This document shows, in pieces, positions 42,761 to 51,313 of a stretch of 64,000 bases of DNA. Numbering within the stretch: the stretch's first letter is position 1; every line of letters starts with the position of its first letter. Under the pieces are notes generated by a model. The model saw only the letters and a program-made list of their open reading frames with translations, did no database searches and was not told the origin of the DNA. A program made the translations under genes and the position numbers. The DNA comes from Conchiformibius sp. (GTDB lineage: Bacteria; Pseudomonadota; Gammaproteobacteria; Burkholderiales; Neisseriaceae), in contig JASBYJ010000001.1 of NCBI GenBank assembly GCA_029984035.1, positions 310,001-374,000 of the forward strand, written 5' to 3'.

Positions 42761-43207
42761 ATGTATTTAACCCAGCAAACCGATTATGCCTTGCGTGTGC
42801 TGATTTATGCTGCCGTTAATGATGACGGCTTGGTCAATATCGCCGATATTGCGAAGGCTTACGATATTTCCAGAAGCCATTTGATGAAGGTGGTAACCGC
42901 CTTGGTGAAAGGCGGTTTTTTGGCCAGTGTGCGCGGCAAGGGCGGCGGATTGAAGTTGGGACGGCCGGCGGAGGCAATCAAAATCGGTGCGGTGGTGAGA
43001 TTGATGGAGCCGATGCCCTTGGTGGAGTGTTTCAGCGAAGGCAACCGCTGTGTGATTACGGCCCATTGCCGTCTTGCCAACATCTTATACGGCAGCGTCA
43101 GCGCCTTTTTGCATCATTTGGACGGTTTTACATTGGCCGATTTGATTAATGCGCCGCTGCACAAAATGCTGCACCAACCTGCAATTGAGATTGTTCAGGC
43201 TGCCTGA
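42761..43207 (+). CDS. nsrR: Rrf2-family nitric-oxide-sensing repressor NsrR
   Basis: 148-residue Rrf2 regulator with an N-terminal winged helix (YLTQQTDYALRVLIYAA, DIAKAYDISRSHLMKVV) and three cysteines in ECFSEGNRCVITAHCRL (about 89-105) that hold an Fe-S cluster; nitric oxide destroys it and releases the DNA. Spacing of the cysteines matches NsrR better than IscR. A TATAAT box lies at 42716-42721. I looked for an NsrR palindrome in the divergent gap and saw none. The stop is given by a DUS (VQAA then TGA). Confidence 0.88.
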   Translation: MYLTQQTDYALRVLIYAAVNDDGLVNIADIAKAYDISRSHLMKVVTALVKGGFLASVRGKGGGLKLGRPAEAIKIGAVVRLMEPMPLVECFSEGNRCVITAHCRLANILYGSVSAFLHHLDGFTLADLINAPLHKMLHQPAIEIVQAA

Positions 43208-43251
43208 AAACTGTTAGACTTGCGGGCTGTTTTACCTATGGGTAACGATGT

Positions 43252-44193
43252 ATGAATATTCTGGAAAAATTAGTGATTGCCAGCAGGGAGAGTCCGCTGG
43301 CAATGTGGCAGGCGGAGCATATCCGCGACAAACTTAAAGAGCTTTATCCGCAATGCGAGGTGTCTATTTTGGGCATGACCACCCAAGGAGACCAAATTTT
43401 AGACAAAACTTTGTCTAAAATCGGCGGCAAAGGTCTGTTTATCAAAGAATTGGAAGTGGCATTGCAGGAAGAACGCGCCGATTTGGCGGTGCATTCGATT
43501 AAAGACGTGCCGATGGAGCTGCCTGAAGGTTTTGTGTTGGCTGCCATCGGCGAGAGGGCCAATCCGTTTGACGCTTTTGTCTCCAACCGCTATTCGCGTT
43601 TGGAGGATTTGCCCGAAGGTGCGGTTGTGGGGACTTCCAGCTTGCGCCGTGAAGCGCAGTTGCGTGCGCGTTTTCCGCATTTGCAGATTAGACCTTTGCG
43701 CGGCAATGTCCAAACCCGTTTGGCCAAGTTGGATAACGGGGATTACGATGCCATTATTTTGGCGGCGGCAGGTTTGGAACGTTTGGGCTTGAACGAACGT
43801 ATCCGCAATATTTTGCCGCCGTCAGACAGTTTGCCCGCTGCAGGACAAGGGGCGTTGGGCATTGAAATTGCCGCGCACAGAACCGATTTGGTGGAAGTGT
43901 TGCTGCCTTTAAACCATCCTAAAACGGCTGCATGCGTTACGGCCGAGCGTGCTTTGGCCAGAGCGTTGGGCGGCAGCTGCCAAGTGCCGTTGGCGGCATA
44001 TTGCACCGCAGATGAGCAGGGCTTGCTGACTTTGAGCGGCTTGGTAGGTCATCCGGACGGTTCTCATACTTTGACGGCACAGGCGCAGGCTCCTGCCGTA
44101 TATGCCGATGCTTTGGGGCGTGCGGTTGCCAAACAGTTGGAAAACGACGGTGCGAAAGAATTGATTGAAGCGGTATTGGCGGAAAGCTGTTGA
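43252..44193 (+). CDS. hemC: Porphobilinogen deaminase
   Basis: Joins four porphobilinogen units into hydroxymethylbilane in haem synthesis. 313 residues. Conserved VIASRESPLAMWQAEHI, DKTLSKIGGKGLFIKELE, VHSIKDVPMELPEGF, VGTSSLRREAQL and the dipyrromethane-binding cysteine in RALGGSCQVPLAAY are visible. It follows nsrR by 44 bp on the same strand but has DUS between. A strong hairpin follows. Confidence 0.97.
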   Translation: MNILEKLVIASRESPLAMWQAEHIRDKLKELYPQCEVSILGMTTQGDQILDKTLSKIGGKGLFIKELEVALQEERADLAVHSIKDVPMELPEGFVLAAIGERANPFDAFVSNRYSRLEDLPEGAVVGTSSLRREAQLRARFPHLQIRPLRGNVQTRLAKLDNGDYDAIILAAAGLERLGLNERIRNILPPSDSLPAAGQGALGIEIAAHRTDLVEVLLPLNHPKTAACVTAERALARALGGSCQVPLAAYCTADEQGLLTLSGLVGHPDGSHTLTAQAQAPAVYADALGRAVAKQLENDGAKELIEAVLAESC

Positions 44194-44231
44194 AGTTGAA
44201 ATGACCGCTATTTGAGCGTGTAAGCCGAATA

Positions 44232-44277
44232 AAAAGGCTGCCTGAAAACTTTTGTTATGGTTTTCAGGCAGCCTTTT
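44232..44277. terminator. DUS terminator between hemC and ridA
   Basis: The arms 44232-44249 and 44260-44277 (AAAAGGCTGCCTGAAAAC and complement) give 18 perfect pairs with a 10-nt loop; A and T runs on the two sides let it act in both directions. Confidence 0.85.
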
Positions 44278-44321
44278 GTTTGATATCCGTTGACGGAGTG
44301 TTTATCAACGGCGCATATGGA

Positions 44322-44705
44322 TTATGGTAATACCATAACCGCTTCCGCTTCTACCAATACGTTGCGCGGCAGGGCGGCTACACCGACTGCCGCACGGGCG
44401 GGATAGGGTTGGGCGAAGTATTGGGCCATCACTTGATTGAAGACGGCGAAGTCGGATAAATCGGTCAGATAAGCGTTTAATTTAACGATATCGTTCAGGC
44501 TGCCGCCTGCCGCTTCGCATACTGCACGCAGGTTTTTGAAAACTTGATGCGCCTGTTCTTCAAAATGTTCGGACACCGTTTGCATGGTTTGCGGGTCTAA
44601 GGGGATTTGTCCGCTGAGATAAACGGTATTGCCGGCGCGCACGGCTTGGCTGTATGCGCCGATGGCGGCAGGGGCGTTGTCGGAATGAATGATGGTTTTG
44701 CTCAT
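44322..44705 (-). CDS. ridA: RidA family enamine/imine deaminase
   Basis: 127-residue trimeric protein that hydrolyses reactive 2-aminoacrylate. AIGAYSQAVRAGNTVYLSGQIPLDP at the start, the block around NDIVKLNAYLTDL and the catalytic Arg in YPARAAVGVAALPRNVLVEAEAV are the family marks. The gltX start side is upstream: ridA lies 36 bp after gltX? No: gltX ends at 44742 on the same strand, so ridA is downstream of gltX. Confidence 0.93.
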   Translation of the reverse strand: MSKTIIHSDNAPAAIGAYSQAVRAGNTVYLSGQIPLDPQTMQTVSEHFEEQAHQVFKNLRAVCEAAGGSLNDIVKLNAYLTDLSDFAVFNQVMAQYFAQPYPARAAVGVAALPRNVLVEAEAVMVLP

Positions 44706-44741
44706 GTTTTGTCCTTATGGTGAAAATAAAATAAACGGAGA

Positions 44742-46136
44742 TTATCCGCGCAGGCGTTTCAATACTTCGTCTTTACCGATTAAAGCCAATACGACATCAA
44801 CGGAAGGCGTTTTGGCTGTTCCGCACACTGCCAAACGCAACGGCATGCCCAATTTGCCCATTTTGATGTTTTCTTCATCGCAAAACGGTTTGAACAAATC
44901 GTGAATGCTTTCTGCCGTCCAATCGCTTAAACCGTTCAATTTGTCGGCAAAACGCAGCATACGCGCGGCGGCTTCGTCATCCCAATGTTTGGCAACGTCT
45001 GCGGTGTCCGGCGTGGCTTTGCGGTAGAAATAGGCGCATTCGGCGGCCAATGCGTTGAGGTCTTGGGCGCGGTCTTTTACCAATGCCAATACATCGGTCA
45101 GGGCGGGGCTGCCTGAAATACGGACGCCTTGTTTTTCCAGACGCGGCAAAACCAGTTGCGCCAATTTTTCGTTATCGCAGGCTTTGATGTGTTCGCCGTT
45201 AGTCCACAACAGTTTTTTAGCATCCATGCGGCTGGCTGAAGGAGAGACGTCTTTCAGTTCGAACCATTGGGTAAATTGCTGCATGGTGAAAAATTCGTCG
45301 TCGCCGTGCGCCCAGCCCAAACGTGCCAAGTAGTTGAGCATGGCTTCGGGCAAAATACCCATTTCGTCAAACTCGGTGATGGCTACGGTGTCGCCGCTGC
45401 GTTTGGAGATTTTTTTGCCTTGTTCGTTCAAAATCATCGGCAAGTGGGCGAATTCAGGCAGCTTTGCACCTAGTGCTTTGAAAATATTGATTTGTTTCGG
45501 GGTGTTGTTTACGTGGTCGTCGCCGCGGATAACGTGGGTGATGCCCATGTCGTAGTCGTCTGCCACGACACAGAAGTTGTAGGTGGGCGTACCGTCTGCA
45601 CGGGCGATAATCAGGTCGTCCAGTGCGGAATTGGGAATGCTGATTTCGCCTTTTACCAAATCCTGCCAGGCCGTTACACCGTCCAGCGGCATTTTGAAGC
45701 GGACAACCGGCTCGCGTCCCGCAGGGATTTCAGGCAGCGTTTTGCCGTTTTCGGGACGCCAGCGGCGGTCGTAAGTGGCGGTGCCTTCCCGTTCCGCTTT
45801 TTCGCGCATTTGCGCCAATTCTTCTTTGCTGCAATAGCAATAGTAGGCGTGTCCCTGTTCTAAAAGTTGTTTTACCAGAGCTTTGTAGCGGTCGAAATTT
45901 TGGGTTTGGTAAACGATATTGTCGGCGTTGTCGGGGTGTAATCCGACCCATTGCATGCCGTTTAAAATGATTTCTACGGATTCTGCGCTGGAACGTTCCA
46001 AGTCGGTGTCTTCGATTCTCAGCAGGAACTCTCCTCCGTGATGTCGGGCAAATGCCCATGAATACAAGGCGGTACGCACACCGCCGATGTGCAGGTAACC
46101 TGTGGGGCTGGGGGCGAAACGGGTTTTAACGGTCAT
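44742..46136 (-). CDS. gltX: Glutamyl-tRNA synthetase
   Basis: Class I aminoacyl-tRNA synthetase, 464 residues. The HIGH-type motif lies in SPTGYLHIGGVRTALYSW (about 9-26) and the KMSKS-type motif in KISKRSGDT. The middle DLVKGEISIPNSALDDLII and a C-terminal helical anticodon domain are typical, and the length equals that of bacterial GluRS. ridA follows on the same strand. Whether this enzyme also charges tRNA-Gln cannot be told from the sequence. Confidence 0.96.
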   Translation of the reverse strand: MTVKTRFAPSPTGYLHIGGVRTALYSWAFARHHGGEFLLRIEDTDLERSSAESVEIILNGMQWVGLHPDNADNIVYQTQNFDRYKALVKQLLEQGHAYYCYCSKEELAQMREKAEREGTATYDRRWRPENGKTLPEIPAGREPVVRFKMPLDGVTAWQDLVKGEISIPNSALDDLIIARADGTPTYNFCVVADDYDMGITHVIRGDDHVNNTPKQINIFKALGAKLPEFAHLPMILNEQGKKISKRSGDTVAITEFDEMGILPEAMLNYLARLGWAHGDDEFFTMQQFTQWFELKDVSPSASRMDAKKLLWTNGEHIKACDNEKLAQLVLPRLEKQGVRISGSPALTDVLALVKDRAQDLNALAAECAYFYRKATPDTADVAKHWDDEAAARMLRFADKLNGLSDWTAESIHDLFKPFCDEENIKMGKLGMPLRLAVCGTAKTPSVDVVLALIGKDEVLKRLRG

Positions 46137-46452
46137 TTCTGGTATCCGTGAAAAGTAGTAGGAAACGGCTTATTTTAACCGATTGTACGGCGGCGGATGT
46201 GCAGTTTTGCGGAAAGGACAAAAGGATATCGGTTGGGATAGCCGGAGGCATTACGGATGGAATTAAAGTTATTTCACTAAATTTCTTGCCAGATGGGGGC
46301 GGCTGTTTCAAAATAGCCGCAAATGTTAATTTATGTTGCCTATGTCGGCATGATTTTGCGGCAGACGCATATTGTTTGAAATGATGCTTCGGTAATTTTA
46401 TCGATTTTGGTTTTTAGAATAAAAATAGAAAATTTTTGAAATATGATGATTC
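46137..46452. other. Intergenic region upstream of gltX
   Basis: About 315 bp with no recognisable gene, DUS or hairpin. It becomes AT-rich to the right, up to the ketosynthase remnant. Confidence 0.5.
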
Positions 46453-46704
46453 TTAATTTCTACTATAAGTTATTTGGAACATACTTTAGGTGCCTGCGGT
46501 GCGTTGGAATCATGGTTTGCCATAGAAATGATGCGCCATAATTGGTTTGCGCCCACACTGAATCTGGACAATCCGGATCCGAGATGCGGCAATGTCGATT
46601 ATATTATGGGTAGCGGCAGGAAAATCGAAACGGAGTATGTGTTGAATAATAATTTTGCTTTTGGAGGGGTGAATACTTCGTTGGTGTTTCGGAGGATAGA
46701 TTGA
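46453..46704 (+). pseudogene. C-terminal remnant of a beta-ketoacyl-ACP synthase
   Basis: The frame reads EHTLGACGALESWFAIEMM, then HNWFAPTLNLDNPDPRCG and NNNFAFGGVNTSLVFRR to a stop. This is the last fifth of a FabF/FabB-type ketosynthase: the His of GHTLGA and NSFGFGG-type end are both recognisable. Upstream the frame is closed by TGA at 46447, and no start or N-terminal two thirds (with the catalytic Cys) is present. Ketosynthases of the aryl-polyene pigment clusters have similar C-termini. Clearly a broken gene. Confidence 0.75.
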
Positions 46705-46744
46705 GTATTTTCAGCCCAGATGGTTGCAAACTGTAATTCCCGTA

Positions 46745-46771
46745 AGGCTGCCTGAAGTTTTCAGGCAGCCT
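46745..46771. terminator. DUS hairpin at the end of the DUF2459 gene
   Basis: AGGCTGCCTGAA (46745-46756) and TTCAGGCAGCCT (46760-46771) pair perfectly with a 3-nt loop, five bases beyond the convergent stop at 46776. Confidence 0.7.
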
Positions 46772-46775
46772 GTTT

Positions 46776-47450
46776 TCAATCGTAAACAGCGAGCAGATTA
46801 TAGGCAAACGGTGTCCATATCACGGCAGGCAAACCGCTTTGTTTCAAGCGTTCGTTCGTCCAAGTATTGCAAGTGTAAAACAAATGGTAACGCCCTTTGG
46901 CTTGATAAAAGGCATCGTTGCTGCTGTAGTGTGTACCGGCAACAGGCAGAGTGGCACCGTATTCGTTTGTTTGAAAATACGGACGGATTTGCGCTGTCAA
47001 ACGTTCGTATTCGGTTTTGCTTAAAGTCAGGAGCATAGTGCGGTTGCCGCGGGACGGCTCGCGGGAGAGAAAGCTGACGTGTATCAGGCTGCCGTCCATG
47101 CCGCTTATGGCCCGCAGTGCGGCAGCCGCGCTCAAGTCGCGCCATTCCCTTACGTTCAGATAAAAGTCGCGACTGCCCCATCCTATTGCAACATATTCGG
47201 CGGTTCTGCCGCTGAGGCTGTGTGCGGGATTAACGACTTCATGCCAATCAAATACGGCATTCTTCATAGGGACAATGATATCGGTGTGTACGCCGTTGCT
47301 GTGCAAATAAACGCGTATGCTTTCGTCATCGCGGTTGCGGTCGGCATGAACCTCTATGCCGCCCAGCAGCAATGCCGACAAGACATATGTACACGCTGTG
47401 CCCGTGAGCAGCAAAACGCTGCGCAGCAGAAGCGAAAACAGCCGTTTCAC
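46776..47450 (-). CDS. DUF2459 / TIGR02117 family membrane-anchored protein
   Basis: 224 residues if read from GTG 47450 (start VKRLFSLLLRSVLLL). One N-terminal membrane helix is followed by a periplasmic domain with YLHSNGVHTDIIVP, YVAIGWGSRDFYLN and CNTWTNERLKQSGLP, the marks of this family, which is of unknown function and looks like a cysteine/histidine hydrolase fold (conserved His in NGVHTD and Cys-Asn-Thr). The GTG lies four bases after the bolA stop, which is inside a DUS; the open frame extends to 47501 but overlaps bolA. Confidence 0.75.
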   Translation of the reverse strand: MKRLFSLLLRSVLLLTGTACTYVLSALLLGGIEVHADRNRDDESIRVYLHSNGVHTDIIVPMKNAVFDWHEVVNPAHSLSGRTAEYVAIGWGSRDFYLNVREWRDLSAAAALRAISGMDGSLIHVSFLSREPSRGNRTMLLTLSKTEYERLTAQIRPYFQTNEYGATLPVAGTHYSSNDAFYQAKGRYHLFYTCNTWTNERLKQSGLPAVIWTPFAYNLLAVYD

Positions 47451-47454
47451 GGCT

Positions 47455-47706
47455 TCAGGCAGCCTGTCGCGCCGTCCATTCGGCGGGAGTCGCGGCAACA
47501 CTGATAGACAGGGCGTGCAATTCGTTGCTTGCCAGTTGTGCGGATAAGCCGTCTTTAATCAGGCGGTGGCGTGCGAGACGGGTTTTGCCTTCAAAGGCGT
47601 GCGAGACGATTTCGGCGAAAAAATGATGGCCGTCGCCTTCCACAACAAGGTGTTCGCAAGGAACGATGTCGGCAATCAGTGCGCGGACGTGTTCGGTGGT
47701 GAGCAT
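47455..47706 (-). CDS. BolA/IbaG family protein
   Basis: 83-residue single-domain BolA protein. These partner with monothiol glutaredoxins in iron-sulfur handling. EHVRALIADIVPCEHLVVEG, HHFFAEIVSHAFEGKTRLARH and the ELHALSI helix fit; the conserved histidine in ARHRLI is present. ATG 47706 has AAGGAA about nine bases upstream; the longer frame to 47889 has no homology. The protein ends RQAA because a DUS gives the stop. It heads a two-gene unit with the DUF2459 gene. Which BolA subtype cannot be fixed. Confidence 0.88.
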   Translation of the reverse strand: MLTTEHVRALIADIVPCEHLVVEGDGHHFFAEIVSHAFEGKTRLARHRLIKDGLSAQLASNELHALSISVAATPAEWTARQAA

Positions 47707-47938
47707 GGCGGTGAATTCCTTATAAGCGGGAGAGTTATTATGCAAGTTGAAAGATGGTAATCGGAGCAACGGCAGGCTGCCTGAAACAATAAACAGGCGC
47801 AGGCAAGGACTACAACCGGGCAGCCTGGCAATAAGTGCATTGCTGTAATCATGTATTAATATAAAAACAGCATAGTCATGAAAGACCATGCTGTTTTATA
47901 TGATTTTAAACGTTATTAGAAACGTCTAAAAAATTAAG

Positions 47939-48029
47939 TGGCGGAGAGGAAGGGATTCGAACCCTCGATACGCTATTCACGTATACACGCTTTCCAGGCG
48001 TGCGACTTCAACCACTCATCCACCTCTCC
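47939..48029 (-). tRNA. tRNA-Ser (anticodon GGA)
   Basis: 91 nt with CCA end encoded. Acceptor GGAGAGG pairs with CCTCTCC; anticodon arm ACGCC-TGGAAA-GCGT gives GGA (Ser, UCC/UCU codons). A long variable arm (about GTATACGTGAATAGCGTATC) marks a class II tRNA; the T arm has GGTTCGAATCC. Confidence 0.95.
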
Positions 48030-48212
48030 GGATGAAAGCGCGTGAGTATAGCGAATTATCCTTGCCGCAGCAAGTGCCTGTGTTTCAGACAATTGGAAAA
48101 CCGTACTATTCATGAGAAAAACCATTGAATATGATTAACGGTTAGGAGCTTTGTATTTTGTTTTTTCGCTTATATATCAGTTTCTAATTAGAGATTGCAA
48201 TACAAGGCGGCT

Positions 48213-49100
48213 TCATGGTTTATTGTTTGCACGCTTGCGGTGTTCCCGAAGTTTCCTAACCAACAGCCATTTCAGTCGGATACGTACATCATACCCCACT
48301 GAACCGGCTCCCAGTAGGAACAATATTGCTGCAACAGGCAAAGTGAAGTGGTAGGAAATATTGGTATAGCCCCAAGTACCGATAATGCCGCCGCCGACAA
48401 AGCCCAGCAGCATGCCGATCAGCAATTTCATTTTCGGGCGGTTTACTTTCACATTGGGTAAACGGGGGTTGTTACTGCGGCTGTAATACAGAACTTTGGA
48501 AAGTTCGATTCCCAAATCGGTAACCGTGCCGGTCATATGGGTGGAACGGATGACGCTGCCTGAAAGTACGGTCATCACTGTGTTGTGCATGCCCATAATA
48601 AAGCACAGCAGCAATAATGTAGGATGAAATACCGAGAAACCGCGCGACAGTGCAATGCCAAACAGTCCGAACAGCAGCAAATAAACCGCTTCAAACCACA
48701 TGGATAATCCATAGCCGCTGCGGAAACGTTGCCGTTTCGTCCACAAAATAATCCAATTGGCATGAGCCGCCCCTAATATGAAGGCAACTACACCCGCCAT
48801 AGTTGTCAAGGCGCCCGTCCACATTCCCGCATGGATTTGGTCTGCCGCGTGGGAAAGTGCGCCGCTGACATGGGAAGTGTAATTATTGACGGCAAAAAAA
48901 CCGCCCGCATTGATTGCTCCGGCTAAAAAGGACATTAAATAACCAAGCAGACGAAACCGAAAATCGGAAATCTGCCCGTCATGAAGATAAGGTTTATCTG
49001 ATTGCCAAAAGGGATGGTAGGTGAATTTTTTTCGATGGCGTGGAAATGTCGGAGGCATAGCGTGCCAAATAGAAGCGAAACAAATACAGAACACTATCAT
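48213..49100 (-). CDS. DUF1275 (YoaK-like) membrane protein
   Basis: 295 residues with about six membrane helices. The marks of DUF1275 are LLGYLMSFLAGAINAGGFFA, VNNYTSHVSGALSHAAD (T-x-H-x-[ST]-G) and SVIRSTHMTGTVTDLGIELS, which repeats the same motif. Function is unknown; the family is sometimes called transporter-like. ATG 49058 (MPPTFPRH) is another possible start; neither has a clear ribosome site. It lies between tRNA-Ser and tRNA-Leu. Confidence 0.75.
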   Translation of the reverse strand: MIVFCICFASIWHAMPPTFPRHRKKFTYHPFWQSDKPYLHDGQISDFRFRLLGYLMSFLAGAINAGGFFAVNNYTSHVSGALSHAADQIHAGMWTGALTTMAGVVAFILGAAHANWIILWTKRQRFRSGYGLSMWFEAVYLLLFGLFGIALSRGFSVFHPTLLLLCFIMGMHNTVMTVLSGSVIRSTHMTGTVTDLGIELSKVLYYSRSNNPRLPNVKVNRPKMKLLIGMLLGFVGGGIIGTWGYTNISYHFTLPVAAILFLLGAGSVGYDVRIRLKWLLVRKLREHRKRANNKP

Positions 49101-49433
49101 AAAATTTTCGCGAAGAACAACCGGAAACCAATTAAATTTGCAGAGCGTTATGTTTTTTGTGTACTGTATAAATATGCAAGGTTGGGTTGTCTGTTCTGGG
49201 TTGTTTTGTTTCTGATGCCAAGAGCAGTAGGGATATGGATTCTTATCAGAACAAGGGTTGTAAGTGGTAGTCAGGAAGAAATATCAAACGACGATTAATA
49301 CTTAAACCGAGATTGGCTTAATTGAGATGAAAAAACGGTATTAAATAATTTTTAAAGTGTGAAAAATGTAAAATCAGAAAAAGTATCTTTTAAAATAAAA
49401 TGGTTGCTTGATTTTGTGAAACTTTATAAAACG
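49101..49433. other. Intergenic region upstream of the DUF1275 gene
   Basis: About 330 bp, AT-rich to the right, with no recognisable gene, DUS or repeat. It should hold the promoter of the DUF1275 gene. Confidence 0.45.
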
Positions 49434-49465
49434 AAAAAAAGCAGCCTGAAAAGGCTGCTTTTTTA
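49434..49465 (-). terminator. Terminator after tRNA-Leu
   Basis: AAAAAAGCAGCC and GGCTGCTTTTTT pair around TGAAAA just beyond the 3' end of tRNA-Leu; seven A residues on the plus strand make a T tract for the tRNA transcript. The loop and arm contain a near-DUS. Confidence 0.85.
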
Positions 49466-49470
49466 TAGGG

Positions 49471-49555
49471 TGGTGCGGACGGAGAGACTCGAACTCTCAC
49501 ACCTTGCGGCGCCAGAACCTAAATCTGGTGCGTCTACCAATTTCGCCACGTCCGC
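49471..49555 (-). tRNA. tRNA-Leu (anticodon TAG)
   Basis: 85 nt with encoded CCA. Acceptor GCGGACG pairs with CGTCCGC; anticodon arm CCAGA-TTTAGGT-TCTGG gives TAG (Leu, CUA/CUG codons). A long variable arm (GGCGCCGCAAGGTGT region) is typical of tRNA-Leu; T arm GAGTTCGAGTCTC. Confidence 0.95.
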
Positions 49556-49681
49556 GTAAAGATTAAAGGATGGGATTATACGCTGGCTGTGTACAAATGC
49601 AATGTGCAGTAATTGATGTTATGAGATTTTCTATTAAGGGTTATGTTGGAATATGGTTATTGCCCTGCATCTTAGCAATTG

Positions 49682-50404
49682 CTAAAAATCCCCCCACAGT
49701 GTCTGCATGGCAGCTATGGCGGCTAGGGATGCGGTTTCGGTACGCAGGATGCGTTTCCCGAGTGTTACGCTATGAAAGCCTGCTTGTTCGGCGGCTTGTT
49801 CTTCTTGTGTCGTCCAGCCGCCTTCCGGTCCGATGAGCAGGCGTATGCTTTCAGGCTGCCTGAAATCTTTTAGTCTGCGGGCTCGGTGCAATCCCATCAG
49901 TAGGTTGAGGCTGTTGTCTTTCGGTAATTCTTTGATATATTGATTGAAGTTGATAATCGGATGAACTGTGGGAACGGTGTTGCGTCCGCTTTGTTCGCAG
50001 GCGGCAATGACGATATCCTGCCAGCGTTGTATGCGTTTGTCGGCGCGTTCGCCGCTCAGTCGGACTGTACAGCGTTCGCTGATAACGGGGTGAATGGCGG
50101 TGATGCCGAGTTCAACGCTTTTTTGCAGGGTGAAATCCATGCGTTCGCCAGACGAAACCGCTTGTATCAATGTGATGGATAACGGACTTTCGAGGCTGAT
50201 GTGTTCGATGTCGGTGATGCGGCATTGTGCGTGGCGTTTGCCTTGTTCGGTGAGTTCGGCATGGTATTGGCAGCCGTTGCCGTCAAAAAGGGTAAGCGTT
50301 GTGCCTGTTTTGAGGCGCAATACTTGGATATGGCGGACGATAGGTTCGGGCAAATCAATATGTTGCCCGACTGCGAAAGTGTGGGGATGGTAAAAACGCG
50401 GCAT
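49682..50404 (-). CDS. rsmE: 16S rRNA m3U1498 methyltransferase RsmE
   Basis: SPOUT-class methyltransferase of 240 residues. N-terminal PUA-like domain (HIQVLRLKTGTTLTLFDGNG) and a knotted C-terminal domain with QAVSSGERMDFTLQKSVELG, IVIAACEQSGRN, LLIGPEGGWTTQEEQAA and LGKRILRTETASLAAIAAMQ. All family marks and the length agree. Divergent from the inositol-phosphatase gene with 38 bp between. Confidence 0.95.
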   Translation of the reverse strand: MPRFYHPHTFAVGQHIDLPEPIVRHIQVLRLKTGTTLTLFDGNGCQYHAELTEQGKRHAQCRITDIEHISLESPLSITLIQAVSSGERMDFTLQKSVELGITAIHPVISERCTVRLSGERADKRIQRWQDIVIAACEQSGRNTVPTVHPIINFNQYIKELPKDNSLNLLMGLHRARRLKDFRQPESIRLLIGPEGGWTTQEEQAAEQAGFHSVTLGKRILRTETASLAAIAAMQTLWGDF

Positions 50405-50442
50405 TTTATGTAGCGGTTAAAAATGATACTATTGAAATTTGC

Positions 50443-51261
50443 ATGGATTTTATCAAAAACTGTTTTATGAAACCGATTGTTTTGCTGCAAAATTTGGTGC
50501 ATGAAGTGGCTCGAGCCGAAATTATGCCGTGTTTTATGACGGTTTCCGCTTTGCGTAAGCACGACGGCAGTATGCTTTCGCAGGCGGATTTGGCGGCACA
50601 GGCGGCATTCGAGGCAGGGCTGCCTGAAATTATTGATGCGCCTGTGTTGGGCGAGGAAATGACGGTAGAGGAGCAGCATCGTCTTTGGCATGCTTCAGGT
50701 TCGGGGCTGTGGGTGCTGGACCCGATAGACGGCACCAATAATTTCATCAGCGGTATTCCGCATTTTGCCGTGTCGGTGGCGTTTGTGCAGCAGGGCAGAG
50801 CACAATTGGGCGTGGTATATAATCCTGTTTCGGGCGAATGCTATTATGCGGAACGGGGGCAGGGGGCGTTTTTGAACGGCAGGCCGCTGCCTTTGCGCCA
50901 TGCGCCGAAAAAGCTGCATGAGGCGGTGGCCGGTGTGGAAGTCAAACGTTTGCGCTCGGGACGTTTGGTGAACAGTGTGAACAATTTCGCGCCGTTCGGC
51001 ACCTTGCGCTGTATGGGCAGCAGCACTTTGGATTGGTGTTATTTGGCGGCGGGACGTTACGATGTTTATGTGCACGGCGGACAGAACTTGTGGGATTATG
51101 CTGCCGGCGCCCTGATTTTTGAAGAATCAGGCGGTTATATGGATACTTTGGAAGGCGATGATTTCTGGAGCGGACATCATGCTTTCCAGCGTTCGGTGAT
51201 TGCGGCGGGAGACAGGGAGCTGTTTCTGAAATGGCGCGATTGGATTCGGAAAAATCAATAA
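50443..51261 (+). CDS. Inositol monophosphatase family protein
   Basis: 272 residues of the Mg2+-dependent IMPase/SuhB/CysQ family. Metal ligands: Glu in VLGEEMT, DPIDGTNNFISGIPHFAVSV (about 96-115) and the late WDYAAGALIFEESGG. Substrate could be inositol phosphate, fructose bisphosphate or PAP; the sequence does not say, so I give no symbol. ATG 50467 (MKPIVLLQ) is the other possible start and closer to homologues. Neither has a ribosome site, and the leader is only 38 bp from rsmE. Confidence 0.85.
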   Translation: MDFIKNCFMKPIVLLQNLVHEVARAEIMPCFMTVSALRKHDGSMLSQADLAAQAAFEAGLPEIIDAPVLGEEMTVEEQHRLWHASGSGLWVLDPIDGTNNFISGIPHFAVSVAFVQQGRAQLGVVYNPVSGECYYAERGQGAFLNGRPLPLRHAPKKLHEAVAGVEVKRLRSGRLVNSVNNFAPFGTLRCMGSSTLDWCYLAAGRYDVYVHGGQNLWDYAAGALIFEESGGYMDTLEGDDFWSGHHAFQRSVIAAGDRELFLKWRDWIRKNQ

Positions 51262-51313
51262 AATGTGTTGAACGGATTTTCAGGCTGCCTGAAAAACAAT
51301 TAAAGGAAAAACA

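Noticed and set aside
49002..49298. 98-codon frame on the plus strand beside the DUF1275 gene
   Set aside because: Half of it overlaps that gene in antisense, and the rest is AT-rich with no recognisable motif.
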